DNA from: Pseudonocardia kunmingensis
GTDB taxonomy: Bacteria; Actinomycetota; Actinomycetes; Mycobacteriales; Pseudonocardiaceae
NCBI RefSeq assembly: GCF_006716445.1
Contig: NZ_VFPA01000003.1
Coordinates: 1,178,001 to 1,242,000 of the forward strand
Direction: 5' to 3'
Length of the DNA stretch: 64,000 nucleotides
Part shown: positions 48,176-57,208 of the stretch, piece after piece
Layout: each line of letters opens with the position of its first letter
How positions within the stretch are numbered: the first letter of the stretch is position 1
Position numbers and translations under genes: made by a program
Notes under the pieces: model-generated
What the model was told of the DNA's origin: nothing
What the model saw: the letters and a program-made list of their open reading frames with translations, nothing else
Database searches by the model: none

Positions 48176-49015
48176 ATGGGTGGAGCCACCGGAGCGGACG
48201 TGCGCAGGACCTCGGTCCAGGTCGACGGCGAGGTCGCCAGCTACCTCACCGCGGAGGGGGACGGTCCGGCCGTGGTGCTGCTGCACGGGACGTACTGGAG
48301 CCGGGTGTGGCTCCCGGTGCTGGGCCGTCTCGCGGAGGCCGGGCTGCGGCCCGTCGCGGTCGACTTCCCCGGGCTGGGGCGCTCCGGGGGCGAGCTCACC
48401 CCGGAGACGGCCACGGTCCCGGCGCTCGCGGGGTGGGTGGCGCGGTTCGCGTCCGCACTGGGGATCTCCGGACCGGTCGCCGTGGCCGGTCATGACATCG
48501 GCGGCGTCGTCGGCCAGCACCTCCTCGTCCACGACCTGCTGCCGGTGGCCCGGCTGGCCCTGGTGAACTCGGTCCTCTACGACTCCTGGCCCGCGCCCCA
48601 CGTGGGCCGCTTCCGGGACCCGCGGATCGTCGCGGCGACCACCGCCGACGACCTCCTCGCCGAGCGCCGGCAGGCCGCGACGGGGGCACTGGCCGGTGCC
48701 GCCACCGACGCGTTGATCGACGACTACCTGGACCCGTGGACCGATCCGCGGGTCCGCCGTTCCTGGCTCGCCATGGCGGCCGCCGCCGACAGCCGCTACA
48801 CGCTCGAGCTCGTTCCCGCACTGCGGCGGTCGACGACGCCCAAGCTCCTGGTCTGGGGCGAGGACGACCGGTTCGAGAAGGTGGGGTACGCCGAGAAGTT
48901 CGCGTCGGAGGTCCCGCGGACCACGCTCGTACGCATCCCGGACGCGGACCACATCCCCACGGAGAACGCCCCCGATCAGGTCGCCCGGGCCCTCGCCCGG
49001 TTCTTCACGGAGTAG
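48176..49015 (+). CDS. Alpha/beta-hydrolase with Asp nucleophile (epoxide hydrolase/dehalogenase-like)
   Basis: A 279-aa hydrolase. The elbow is VAGHDIGGVVGQ, where Asp replaces Ser, as in haloalkane/haloacetate dehalogenases and epoxide hydrolases that form an alkyl-enzyme ester. LVWGEDDRF carries the acid and DADHIP the His. The ATG at 48176 follows a weak ribosome site. It is divergent from the GlxA-type regulator and converges on an SDR gene with 11 bp overlap. Confidence 0.9.
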   Translation: MGGATGADVRRTSVQVDGEVASYLTAEGDGPAVVLLHGTYWSRVWLPVLGRLAEAGLRPVAVDFPGLGRSGGELTPETATVPALAGWVARFASALGISGPVAVAGHDIGGVVGQHLLVHDLLPVARLALVNSVLYDSWPAPHVGRFRDPRIVAATTADDLLAERRQAATGALAGAATDALIDDYLDPWTDPRVRRSWLAMAAAADSRYTLELVPALRRSTTPKLLVWGEDDRFEKVGYAEKFASEVPRTTLVRIPDADHIPTENAPDQVARALARFFTE

Positions 49016-49913
49016 CGGCCTCACCGGCCGCCCCGGCCGGCTCCGGCGCGAAGCCGGTCGCCCGGGACACCGGCTCCCAGGCGTGCACCTCCGCCCGGAC
49101 GGAGTCGAGGTGGCCGAGGATGCCGTCGACCGCGTCGTCGCCCAGCGGCAGGCGCAGCGGGGGGTGATCGGCGTCGAGTGCGCGCAGGATCGCCGCGGCC
49201 GCCCGGGCCGGGTCGCCGGGCTGCGACCCGCCGATCCCGGTGATCATGTCGCGGGTGGGGCCGACCGTGGCGTCGTAGTCCTCCGTGACACGCGCGCTCT
49301 GCACCAGGCCCGACCCGGCGAACGCGGTGCGGAACGCGCCGGGTTCGACCACGACGACCGCGATGCCGAGCGGGCCCACCTCGGCGGCGAGGGCCTCCGA
49401 GTAGCCCTCCAACGCGAACTTCGTGGCGCAGTACGCCGAGAAGCCCGGGTAGGCCACCTGCCCGCCGAACGAGGACATCTGCACGATCGCGCCCGCACGA
49501 CGCGCCCGCATCCCCGGCAGCACCGCGCGGACCAGCGCGGCCGGACCGAACACGTGCACGTCGAACAGCGACCGCAACTCCGCGTCCGTGGTCTCCTCCG
49601 CCGCGCCGACCTGGCCGTGGCCGGCGTTGTTGACCAGCACGTCGATCCGCCCGTAGCGGGCCTCCACATCTGCCACGACGGCATCGACGGCGGCCGCGTC
49701 GGTGACGTCGAGCGCCACCGCCTCGACGTGGTCGGGCCGCGCGGCCACCAGGTCCCCGAGGGCCTGCGGCCGCCGGGCGGTCGCCACCACCACGTCGCCG
49801 GCCGCCACGGCGGCCTCCGTGATCGCCCGCCCGAACCCGCTCGACGCCCCGGTCACCATCCAGACCCGCGACCCGTGCTGCCGCCCATGATTCGCTCGCT
49901 GACGCTCGCTCAT
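49005..49913 (-). CDS. Short-chain dehydrogenase/reductase
   Basis: A 302-aa classical SDR: cofactor site VTGASSGFGRAI, NNAG motif VLVNNAGHGQVG, catalytic Ser in IVQMSSFGG and YxxxK in YCATKFALEG. It prefers NAD(H) or NADP(H) unknown. Its start is 60 bp from the divergent LysR gene, which probably regulates it. Confidence 0.94.
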   Translation of the reverse strand: MSERQRANHGRQHGSRVWMVTGASSGFGRAITEAAVAAGDVVVATARRPQALGDLVAARPDHVEAVALDVTDAAAVDAVVADVEARYGRIDVLVNNAGHGQVGAAEETTDAELRSLFDVHVFGPAALVRAVLPGMRARRAGAIVQMSSFGGQVAYPGFSAYCATKFALEGYSEALAAEVGPLGIAVVVVEPGAFRTAFAGSGLVQSARVTEDYDATVGPTRDMITGIGGSQPGDPARAAAAILRALDADHPPLRLPLGDDAVDGILGHLDSVRAEVHAWEPVSRATGFAPEPAGAAGEAATP

Positions 49914-49973
49914 ACGTCGACCCTCCCCGCTGCGCTGCTCGCCGTCCAAGTCCTGCTGTGATAGCCAGACGGC

Positions 49974-50909
49974 ATGGACGTGCACCTGCGGGACCTGCGG
50001 TACTTCGTCGCGATCGCGGAGCACCTGCACATCACGCGCGCCGCAGAGGCGCTCTACGTCTCGCAGCCGACGCTGTCGAAGCAACTGCGCGCGCTGGAGG
50101 GGCAGTTGCGGGTGCGGCTGTTCGAGCGCGACCGCAGGGGAGTCACGCTGACGCCCGCGGGCGCGGCCCTGCTCCCCCACGCCCGGGCCGTCCTCGACGC
50201 GTGGACCGAGGCCGAGCAGGCGCTCGCCGCCGCCGCGGAGCGCGAGCGCACCACGCTCGTCGTCGGGATCAGCACCGGCCTGGGACGCGGGCTGCTGCCC
50301 GCCGTCCGGGCCCGGCTCGCCGAGTCCGCCCCGCACGCGACGCTGCAGGTCCGCCAGGTCGGCTGGGGCGACCCGGCGGCCGGGCTGGACGCCTCCGGAG
50401 CGGACCGCACGGACGCGGCGTTCGTGTGGCTCCCGCTGCCCGGCGACGGCGAGCGCTACGCGCAGGTCGAGATCGTCCGCGAGCCCAGCCTGATCGCCCT
50501 GCCCGCGGGCCACCCGCTCGCGGGCCGCACCGACCTGGACATCTCCGACGTGCTGGACGAGCCGTTCCTCGCCCTCCCGGCCGCCGCGGGCGCGCTGCGC
50601 GACTTCTGGCTCGTCACGCGGGCCCGCGACGGCGTGCCGGCCCGCATCGGCGCGGAGATCGCGAACACCGACGAGACCGCCGAGGCGCTGCTGGCCGGGC
50701 TGGGGGTCTGCCTGCTCTCGGCGGGCAACGCGCCGAACGTCGCGCGACCCGGCATCGCGATCCGGCCGATCACCGGGGTGGAGCCGAGCCGGCTGGCGCT
50801 GGCCTGGCGGCGCGACGACCGGCGACCGCTGCTGCGCGCGCTGCGGGAGGCGGTGCAGGCGGCGGTCTCGGGGGCCACTAGCCGGTCAGGTCGCCCTCCC
50901 GCGCGTTGA
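49974..50909 (+). CDS. LysR-family transcriptional regulator
   Basis: A 311-aa LysR protein with N-terminal HTH (LRDLRYFVAIAEHLHITRAAEALYVSQPTLSKQLRALEGQL) and an effector-binding domain (LVVGISTGLGRGLLPAVRARL ...). The divergent SDR gene 60 bp away is its typical target. Its 3' end overlaps the glucarate-dehydratase-like gene by 32 bp (convergent). Confidence 0.95.
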   Translation: MDVHLRDLRYFVAIAEHLHITRAAEALYVSQPTLSKQLRALEGQLRVRLFERDRRGVTLTPAGAALLPHARAVLDAWTEAEQALAAAAERERTTLVVGISTGLGRGLLPAVRARLAESAPHATLQVRQVGWGDPAAGLDASGADRTDAAFVWLPLPGDGERYAQVEIVREPSLIALPAGHPLAGRTDLDISDVLDEPFLALPAAAGALRDFWLVTRARDGVPARIGAEIANTDETAEALLAGLGVCLLSAGNAPNVARPGIAIRPITGVEPSRLALAWRRDDRRPLLRALREAVQAAVSGATSRSGRPPAR

Positions 50910-52005
50910 CCGCCGCGTAGTGGGCGACCTTGTCCTCGTCGACGACGACGCCGAGGCCGGGCCCGGTGGGCACGCGCAGGCTGCCGCCGTGCAGCTCGAG
51001 CGGCTCGATCACGTCGTCGGCGTGCAGGTAGTACATGCTGTCGATCGCGCGCGACAGCACCGGCGTGCTGGCCACCACGGCGAGGTGGGCGGCGGTGGCG
51101 ATGCCCAGCTCGCCGCCGGAGTGCAGGTTCATCCCGAGCCCGAACGTCTCGCAGTGGGCGGCGAGGGCCTTCGTCGCCGCGATCCCGCCCCACTTGTAGA
51201 CGTCGCCGTGCACGACGTCGACGGCGCCGAGGCGGACCGCGGGGGCGAAGTCCTCGAAGCGGACGAGGCACATGTTCGTGCAGAGCGGGATCCGGACCTT
51301 CGCCCGCACCTGGCTCATTCCCTCGATGCCGACGCACGGGTCCTCGAGGTACTCCAGGTCGAGCTCCTCGAGCTGGATGCCGGCACGCACCGAGTCCGGT
51401 ACCGACCAGGCGGCGTTCGGGTCCACCCGCAGCGCCACCTCCGGCAGCGCCGCCCGCAGCGCGCGCAGGATCCGCACGTCGCCGAACACGTCACGGGTGC
51501 CCTTGAGCTTCACCGCCGTGAACCCGCCCTCGGCCACCACGCGCGCGGTGTGCTCGGCCAGCCGGGCCGGCAGGTCGGCCGCGGACGCGCCGGGCGCGTC
51601 GGCGCGCGTGACCAGCGCGGTGATCGGCACCTCGGTGCGCACCGGTCCGCCGAGCAGGTCGGTGAGCGACTGCCCGGTCGCCTTGCCGATCACGTCCCAG
51701 CACGCGACGTCCAGCGCCGCGATCGCCGCGTAGCCGAGGTAGCCGTGGAAGAACGGCACCATGTGCTGACGGCGGTGGAAGGCCTCGAGCGCGAACGGGC
51801 TGGTGCCGACCAGGTCCGCGGCGAGGCGGCGCACCAGCTCGGCCACCGGCCGGCCCCACATCGTCTCGCCCCAACCGGTGACGCCGGAGTCGGTGCGGAT
51901 CCGCACGATCGTGCGCGTCTCACCCGTCTTCGTCTCGAACGAGCTGGTGAACGGGTTGGTCAGGGGCAGGTTGACGACCTGCACGTCGACTTCGGTGATC
52001 TTCAA
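50878..52005 (-). CDS. Enolase-superfamily protein (glucarate dehydratase-like)
   Basis: A 375-aa (beta/alpha)8 MR/MLE protein. The KxK base VKLKG is near residue 170, metal ligands are in RVDPNAAW (Asp) and YLEDPC (Glu), then CTNM, and the His of MNLHSGGELGIATA occupies the His-Asp dyad position as in glucarate dehydratase (HSN-x-HLG). The TTG start with a GGAGGGGAA site overlaps the creatininase stop (TTGA). It probably dehydrates an acid sugar or a similar hydroxy acid; the substrate is unknown. Confidence 0.88.
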   Translation of the reverse strand: MKITEVDVQVVNLPLTNPFTSSFETKTGETRTIVRIRTDSGVTGWGETMWGRPVAELVRRLAADLVGTSPFALEAFHRRQHMVPFFHGYLGYAAIAALDVACWDVIGKATGQSLTDLLGGPVRTEVPITALVTRADAPGASAADLPARLAEHTARVVAEGGFTAVKLKGTRDVFGDVRILRALRAALPEVALRVDPNAAWSVPDSVRAGIQLEELDLEYLEDPCVGIEGMSQVRAKVRIPLCTNMCLVRFEDFAPAVRLGAVDVVHGDVYKWGGIAATKALAAHCETFGLGMNLHSGGELGIATAAHLAVVASTPVLSRAIDSMYYLHADDVIEPLELHGGSLRVPTGPGLGVVVDEDKVAHYAAVNAREGDLTG

Positions 52006-52754
52006 CGGGTTTCCCCTCCGTGGCTGGTGGCGGTGGCCGCGTCGAAGGCGCGGATCGCCTCGGCGAGCACCGTCGCGCGGGCGTCGAGCAGCGCGCGGCC
52101 CGTCGTGGCGTCGGCGGCCGCCGGGTCGTCGGTCGTGCCGCCCACCCGCGCCCACTCGCCGTGCCGCTCCACCAGCAGGCCCGGGGCGGGTGGGCGGTGG
52201 AACAGCGGCGGCTCGTCCGGCGCGTGCCACGGTGCGGGCGGCGCGACCAGGTCGGGGTGCGCGGCGAGCATCAGCGACGTCTCGAACGCGCCGGCGTGTC
52301 CGGGCGACCCGCCCTCGCCCAGCGCCCAGTAGGAGCAGGCCCCGAGGGCCACGTCGCGCTCCAGCGCGCAGCGCTTCACCGCGAGCCGCACGATCTCGTC
52401 GTTGCCGCCATGGCCGTTGACGAGCAGCGCGCGGCGGAACCCGCTGCGCACCAGCGAGTCGAGGACGTCGGCGAGCACGGCCTGCAGCGTCGCCGGGGAC
52501 AGCGACACGGCCGCGGCGAACAGGTGGTGCGGGCTGTGCCCGAACGGCAGCGCGGGCAGCCGCACGAGCTCCGGGCCGCCGTCGCGGAGCCGCGCGACCG
52601 CCGCGTCCACGACGGCCTCGGCGAGCAGCGTGTCCGTGCCCATCGGCAGGTGCGCGGAGTGCTGTTCCTGGGAGCCGACGGGGAGCACGGCGATCGCCCC
52701 GCGCTCCCCCGCCGCGCGGACCTCCCGCCACGGCTGCCGGTCGAGTCGTAACAC
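52002..52754 (-). CDS. Creatininase-family amidohydrolase
   Basis: A 250-aa metal-dependent amidohydrolase. The two-metal motifs are EQHSAHLPMGTDTLLAE (Glu, His, Asp), LLVNGHGGNDEI (Asn, His) and GHAGAFETSLML (His, Glu). It is coupled to the enolase-like gene and oriented away from the ROK-like gene. The family also includes mycofactocin and formamide-forming enzymes, so an amide bond of the imported peptide or a cyclic amide is a plausible target. The start (GTG 52754 versus 52766) is uncertain. Confidence 0.88.
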   Translation of the reverse strand: MLRLDRQPWREVRAAGERGAIAVLPVGSQEQHSAHLPMGTDTLLAEAVVDAAVARLRDGGPELVRLPALPFGHSPHHLFAAAVSLSPATLQAVLADVLDSLVRSGFRRALLVNGHGGNDEIVRLAVKRCALERDVALGACSYWALGEGGSPGHAGAFETSLMLAAHPDLVAPPAPWHAPDEPPLFHRPPAPGLLVERHGEWARVGGTTDDPAAADATTGRALLDARATVLAEAIRAFDAATATSHGGETR

Positions 52755-52799
52755 GGCTGTCTCCACCTTCCTGTGCTGGACGTGCATAAGGTCTCTGGC

Positions 52800-53741
52800 A
52801 TGAGCCGCCCTCACCGCGCAGCGCTGCGCCTGGTGCCCGAGCCGGCCCCCGGTCCGCAGGCGCGCACGCTCGGAGCGGTCGAGCTGCTGCCCGGCCTGGT
52901 GCGGGCGTCGCTGATGGAGCTGTCCGGCGCGGTGCTGCGGCGCGGCGAGGCGGTGTTCGCGCCCGCGGACCCGGCCGGCGTCGACGCCGCGCTGCTGGCG
53001 GCGTGCGCGCCCTGTTTCGGCGCCGAGCGCCCGCTGGGCATCGGCGTGGCGGCCGCCGGCCTGGTCGACGCGGACGCCGGCGTGATCATCGAGGTCAACG
53101 ACGCACCGGCCCTGCGCGGCTACCCCGTGCGGGAGCGGCTGGCGCGGTTCGGCGTGCCCGTGCACGTGGAGCACCGCGCTCGGTTGCAGGTGCTCGGCGA
53201 CCGCTGGTTCGGGCCGGGCCGCGGCCGCAGCGACTTCGCGTCGGTGTCCACCGGCGAGGTGCTCGGCGTCGGGATCCTGCTGGGGGGCGAGCTGCTCGCC
53301 CCGCCCGGTGGGCGCAGCGGCGCGCACATGACGGTGGCCGGGCGCGACCGCGTCTGCACGTGCGGCGCGCGCGGCTGCTGGAAGACCGTGGCCACCACCC
53401 GCTGGCTGCGCGAGCGGGTGGCCGGCAGCGGGCTCCCGGCCACGCTCGCCGGGCTCGTCGCGAGCGCCGACCCGCAGGCGGCCGCGGTCGTGGACGAGTA
53501 CGCCGAGAACCTGGCGCTGGGCCTGCTGAACATCCAGCAGCTGTTCGCGCCGGGCCTGTTCGTGCTGCACGGCGAGGCGCGCGACGGCGGCGGGGGTTTC
53601 CGGGAGCGGGTGCAGCGGCGGCTGCGCGCCGCGTCGGCGTGGTCGCCCACCGCCGAACCGCCCGTGGTCGTGGTGAGCTCCACGGTCGTGGACGACATCG
53701 CGCTGCTCGGCGGTGCCGGGCTGGTGCTGTCGGCGCGGTAG
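52800..53741 (+). CDS. ROK-like protein lacking kinase residues and HTH
   Basis: A 313-aa protein of ROK fold with the zinc motif CTCGARGCWK and the preceding His of GAHMTVAGRD. However, the phosphate-binding DxGGT at the start is replaced (GAVELLPGLVRASLMELSG) and the catalytic ND of VENDANAAAL is altered (VEHRARLQVLG). There is no N-terminal HTH either. It therefore looks like a ligand-sensing pseudo-kinase. It is divergent from the creatininase gene and ends 5 bp from the ABC operon's last stop. Confidence 0.82.
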   Translation: MSRPHRAALRLVPEPAPGPQARTLGAVELLPGLVRASLMELSGAVLRRGEAVFAPADPAGVDAALLAACAPCFGAERPLGIGVAAAGLVDADAGVIIEVNDAPALRGYPVRERLARFGVPVHVEHRARLQVLGDRWFGPGRGRSDFASVSTGEVLGVGILLGGELLAPPGGRSGAHMTVAGRDRVCTCGARGCWKTVATTRWLRERVAGSGLPATLAGLVASADPQAAAVVDEYAENLALGLLNIQQLFAPGLFVLHGEARDGGGGFRERVQRRLRAASAWSPTAEPPVVVVSSTVVDDIALLGGAGLVLSAR

Positions 53742-53746
53742 GGCGA

Positions 53747-54565
53747 TCAGGCGGCCCTCCGGCGCCGGGCCCGGTGCGGGTCGGGGTCGGGGACGGCGGC
53801 GAGCAGGGCCTGCGTGTACGCCTCCCGCGGCGTGCGCAGGACCGCATCCGTGCTGCCCTCCTCCACGACCCGCCCGCGGTGCAGGACGGCCACCCGGTCG
53901 GCGACCTGCTGCACCACCGCGAGGTTGTGCGAGACGAACACGTAGGTCAGCCCGAGACGGGTCTGCAGGTCGGCGAGCAGCTCCAGGATCTGCGCCTGCA
54001 CCGACACGTCCAGGGCGCTCGTCGGCTCGTCGAGCACCACGAGGTCCGGGCGCAGCGCGAGCGCCCGGGCGATCGAGATCCGCTGCCGCTGCCCGCCGGA
54101 GAACTCGTGCGGGTAGCGGTCCTGCACCTCCCCCGGCAGGCCGACGGACTCGAGCAGCCCGGCCACGCGCTCGCGCAGCGCCGGGCGCGCCCGGCGCGCA
54201 CCGGTACCCGGCTCGTGGGTGACGATCGGCTCGGCGACGATGTCGGTGACCCGCATCCGCGGGTTCATGCTCGAGTACGGGTCCTGCAGCACGACCTGCA
54301 TCTCGCGGCGCACCGCCCGCAGGCCGGTCCGCGACAGGGCGGCCAGGTCCTGGCCCCGGAAGCGCACCGTGCCCGCGGTGGGCGGCTCCAACTTCAGCAG
54401 CAACCGCACCAGCGTGGACTTGCCCGACCCGGACTCCCCCACGATCGCCGTGGTCTCCCCGGCCCGCACGGCCAGGCTCACGCCGTCGACGGCGACCACG
54501 CCCGGCGCGCCGCGGCGGCCGCGGTACTCCTTGCGGACGCCGTCCAGCTCCACGAGAGCGGTCAT
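53747..54565 (-). CDS. Oligopeptide-type ABC transporter ATPase (DppF/OppF-like)
   Basis: A 272-aa ATPase: Walker A VGESGSGKSTLV, Q-loop VLQDPYSSMNPRM, signature EFSGGQRQRISIA, Walker B LVVLDEPTSALD and the switch His in FVSHNL. It is last in the five-gene transporter operon, its start overlapping the DppD-type gene by 4 bp. Confidence 0.95.
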   Translation of the reverse strand: MTALVELDGVRKEYRGRRGAPGVVAVDGVSLAVRAGETTAIVGESGSGKSTLVRLLLKLEPPTAGTVRFRGQDLAALSRTGLRAVRREMQVVLQDPYSSMNPRMRVTDIVAEPIVTHEPGTGARRARPALRERVAGLLESVGLPGEVQDRYPHEFSGGQRQRISIARALALRPDLVVLDEPTSALDVSVQAQILELLADLQTRLGLTYVFVSHNLAVVQQVADRVAVLHRGRVVEEGSTDAVLRTPREAYTQALLAAVPDPDPHRARRRRAA

Positions 54566-55356
54566 CGCAGCTCCAATCGGGGGGTGGCACGCAGCAGCTC
54601 GCGCGTGTACTCCTGCGACGGCGCGCCGAGCACGTCGAGCACGCCGCCGGACTCGACCACCCGGCCCCGGTGCATGACGACCACCCGGTCGGCCACCTCG
54701 GCCACCACACCGAGGTCGTGGGTGATCAGCACGACCGCCGTGCCGCGTCGCTCGCACAGCTCGACGAGCAGGTCGAGGATCTGCGCCTGCACCGTGACGT
54801 CGAGCGCGGTGGTCGGCTCGTCGGCCACGAGCACGCGGGGGCGGCCCACCAGCGCCATCGCGATCATGGCCCGCTGCCGCAGGCCGCCGGACAGCTCGTG
54901 CGGGTACTGGTCGGCACGGCGTTCCGGCTCCGGGACGCCGGCCTCGCGCAGCGCGGGCACGACCGCGGCCCGCGCCTCGGCGCGGGAGGCCCCGCGGTGG
55001 CGGCGCAGCACCTCCGCCACCTGCGTGCCGATGCGCTGCAGCGGGTCGAGGCTCGTCATCGGGTCCTGGAAGATCATCGCCACGTCGTCGCCGCGGACGT
55101 CGCGCAGCTCCCGCTCGCTCATGGCGAGCACGTCGCGCCCGTCGATCCGGACCGACCCGCCCGAGTAGACGCAGGGCGGCTCGGGGTTCAGGCGCAGCAC
55201 CGACAGCGCCGTGGCGCTCTTGCCGCTGCCCGACTCCCCGACGACCGCGAGGATCTCCCCCTCGTCGACGTGCAGGTCGACACCGCGCACGGCGTGCACC
55301 GTGCCGGTGCCGAGCCGGAACTCCACGGACAGGTCCTGGATCTCCACCACGCTCAC
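54562..55356 (-). CDS. Oligopeptide-type ABC transporter ATPase (DppD/OppD-like)
   Basis: A 264-aa ATPase: Walker A VVGESGSGKSATALS, Q-loop MIFQDPMTSLDPL, signature ELSGGLRQRAMIA, Walker B VLVADEPTTALD and LITHDLG. The OppD-specific C-terminal region is short, so it lacks some of the usual 4Fe-4S-like extension. GTG start overlaps the DppC-type stop (GTGA). Confidence 0.95.
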   Translation of the reverse strand: MSVVEIQDLSVEFRLGTGTVHAVRGVDLHVDEGEILAVVGESGSGKSATALSVLRLNPEPPCVYSGGSVRIDGRDVLAMSERELRDVRGDDVAMIFQDPMTSLDPLQRIGTQVAEVLRRHRGASRAEARAAVVPALREAGVPEPERRADQYPHELSGGLRQRAMIAMALVGRPRVLVADEPTTALDVTVQAQILDLLVELCERRGTAVVLITHDLGVVAEVADRVVVMHRGRVVESGGVLDVLGAPSQEYTRELLRATPRLELR

Positions 55357-56234
55357 GAGCGGTACGCCTTCGGGTCGGCGACGTCGCGCAGGACGTCGCC
55401 CGCGAGGTTCACGGCGAGCGCCGTGAACATGAGGGCGAGCCCCGGGAAGACCGCGATCCACCAGGACGTGCCCAGGTAGAGCTGGCCGTCGCTGAGCATG
55501 CCGCCCCAGGTGACCACGGACTTCGGGACGCCGAGGCCGAGGTAGCTCAGCGAGGCCTCGGCGACGATCGCGGCGGCCACGTGCAGCGTGCCGATGGTGG
55601 CCAGCGGCGCGAGCACGTTCGGCAGCAGGTGCCGGCGCATGATCACCAGGCCCGGCACGCCGATCGCGCGGGCCTCGGTGACGAAGTCGCGCGAGCGCAG
55701 CGACAGCACCTCCGACCGCACGACCCGCGCGTAGGACACCCAGCCGGTGAAGCCGAGCACCAGGATCACGTACCAGAGGCCGGATCCGAGGAAGCCGACG
55801 ATCGCGAGCGCCAGCAGGATCGACGGGAACGCCAGCTGCAGGTCGGCCAGGCGCATGAGCAGCCGGTCCGGCCAACCGCCGACGTAGCCGGTCACCAGGC
55901 CGACGACCGCGCCGATCACGCCGGCGAGCAGCGCGGCCGACACGCCGACCAGCAGCGACACCCGCGCACCGTGGATCAGCCTGCTCAGCACGTCGCGGCC
56001 GAGCTGGTCGGTGCCCAGTAGGTGCGCCGCGTCGCCGCCGGCGAGCCAGGCCGGTGGACGCAGCCGGACCAGCAGGTCCTGCGCCGCCGGGTCGTAGGGC
56101 GCCACGACGGGGGCGAACACCGCTGCCACCAGCACCGCGGCGAGCACGGCGATCGCGACGACGGCGAGCTTGTTGCGCAGGACCGCGCGGACGCGGGGCG
56201 CGACGGGCACGGCGGCGGTCACGGCTGCGGTCAT
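55353..56234 (-). CDS. Oligopeptide-type ABC transporter permease (DppC-like)
   Basis: A 293-aa permease with six helices: HLLGTDQLGRDVLSRLIHGARVSLLVG is the DppC signature and EARAIGVPGLVIMRRHLLPN the EAA loop. ATG overlaps the DppB-type stop (ATGA). Confidence 0.95.
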   Translation of the reverse strand: MTAAVTAAVPVAPRVRAVLRNKLAVVAIAVLAAVLVAAVFAPVVAPYDPAAQDLLVRLRPPAWLAGGDAAHLLGTDQLGRDVLSRLIHGARVSLLVGVSAALLAGVIGAVVGLVTGYVGGWPDRLLMRLADLQLAFPSILLALAIVGFLGSGLWYVILVLGFTGWVSYARVVRSEVLSLRSRDFVTEARAIGVPGLVIMRRHLLPNVLAPLATIGTLHVAAAIVAEASLSYLGLGVPKSVVTWGGMLSDGQLYLGTSWWIAVFPGLALMFTALAVNLAGDVLRDVADPKAYRS

Positions 56235-57208
56235 CGGTGGGCCACCCGCACCCTGGGGTCGAGGATCGCGTACGAGGCGTCCACGACCAGGTTGACCACC
56301 ACGAACGTGGCGGCGAAGAACAGGATCGCGGCCTGCACGAGCGGGAAGTCGCGGTTGCCGATCGCCTCGACCGTCAACCGCCCGATCCCGGGCCAGGAGA
56401 ACACCTGCTCGGTGAGGATCGCGCCGCCGAGCAGGCTGCCGACCTCCAGGCCGACCACGGTGATCACCGGCAGCGCGGCGTGGCGGAGCGCGTGCGACAC
56501 GACGATCGCCGGCGTGCCGAGGCCCTTGGCCCGCGCCGTGCGGATGTGGTCGGAACCGAGCACCTCGATCAGCGACGAGCGCAGCAGCCGCGCGATGACC
56601 GCGACCGAGTAGATCGCGAGCGTGACGGCCGGCAGGACGAGGTGCTCGAACGAGCCGTACCCGGAGGCGGGCAGCAGCTGCCACTGCACGGCGAACACCA
56701 GCACCAGCAGGATGCCGGTCCAGAACGCCGGGGTGGACTGCCCGACCAGCACCGCGGCCATCACCCCGGTGTCGCCCGCGCGGCCGCGGCGCAGCGCCGC
56801 GAAGATCCCGGCGGGCACCGCGACGACCAGCGCGATGGCGGCGGCGGCCGCGGCGAGCTGCAACGTCGCGGGGATGCGCTCCAGCAGCACGTCGGCGACC
56901 GGGCGGTCGTAGAACAGGGACGTGCCGAAGTCCAGCCGCGGCAGGCCCCACAGGTAGTCCAGGTACTGGACCAGGAGCGGACGGTCCAGGCCGAGGCTCG
57001 CGCGCAGCGTCGCCTCCTGCTCCGCGGTGGCGTCGGGCGGGAGCAGCATGGCCACCGGATCGCCGGACAGCCGCACCAGCAGGAAGGCCACCGTGGCCGC
57101 GGCGACGAGCACGCCGACCGCGCCCAGCGCGCGCATCAGCAACGTGCGCGCGATCCCGGTCCCCGGTGCCGCCGGCGTCCGGGGCACCTCCACGACGGGC
57201 TGGCTCAC
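56231..57208 (-). CDS. Oligopeptide-type ABC transporter permease (DppB-like)
   Basis: A 325-aa permease with six helices: the N-terminal FLLVRLSGDPVAMLLPPDAT, the periplasmic loop DFGTSLFYDRPVADVLLERIPATLQL and the EAA loop TARAKGLGTPAIVVSHALRHAALP. GTG start overlaps the binding-protein stop (GTGA), so all four junctions in the operon overlap by 4 bp. Confidence 0.95.
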   Translation of the reverse strand: MSQPVVEVPRTPAAPGTGIARTLLMRALGAVGVLVAAATVAFLLVRLSGDPVAMLLPPDATAEQEATLRASLGLDRPLLVQYLDYLWGLPRLDFGTSLFYDRPVADVLLERIPATLQLAAAAAAIALVVAVPAGIFAALRRGRAGDTGVMAAVLVGQSTPAFWTGILLVLVFAVQWQLLPASGYGSFEHLVLPAVTLAIYSVAVIARLLRSSLIEVLGSDHIRTARAKGLGTPAIVVSHALRHAALPVITVVGLEVGSLLGGAILTEQVFSWPGIGRLTVEAIGNRDFPLVQAAILFFAATFVVVNLVVDASYAILDPRVRVAHR

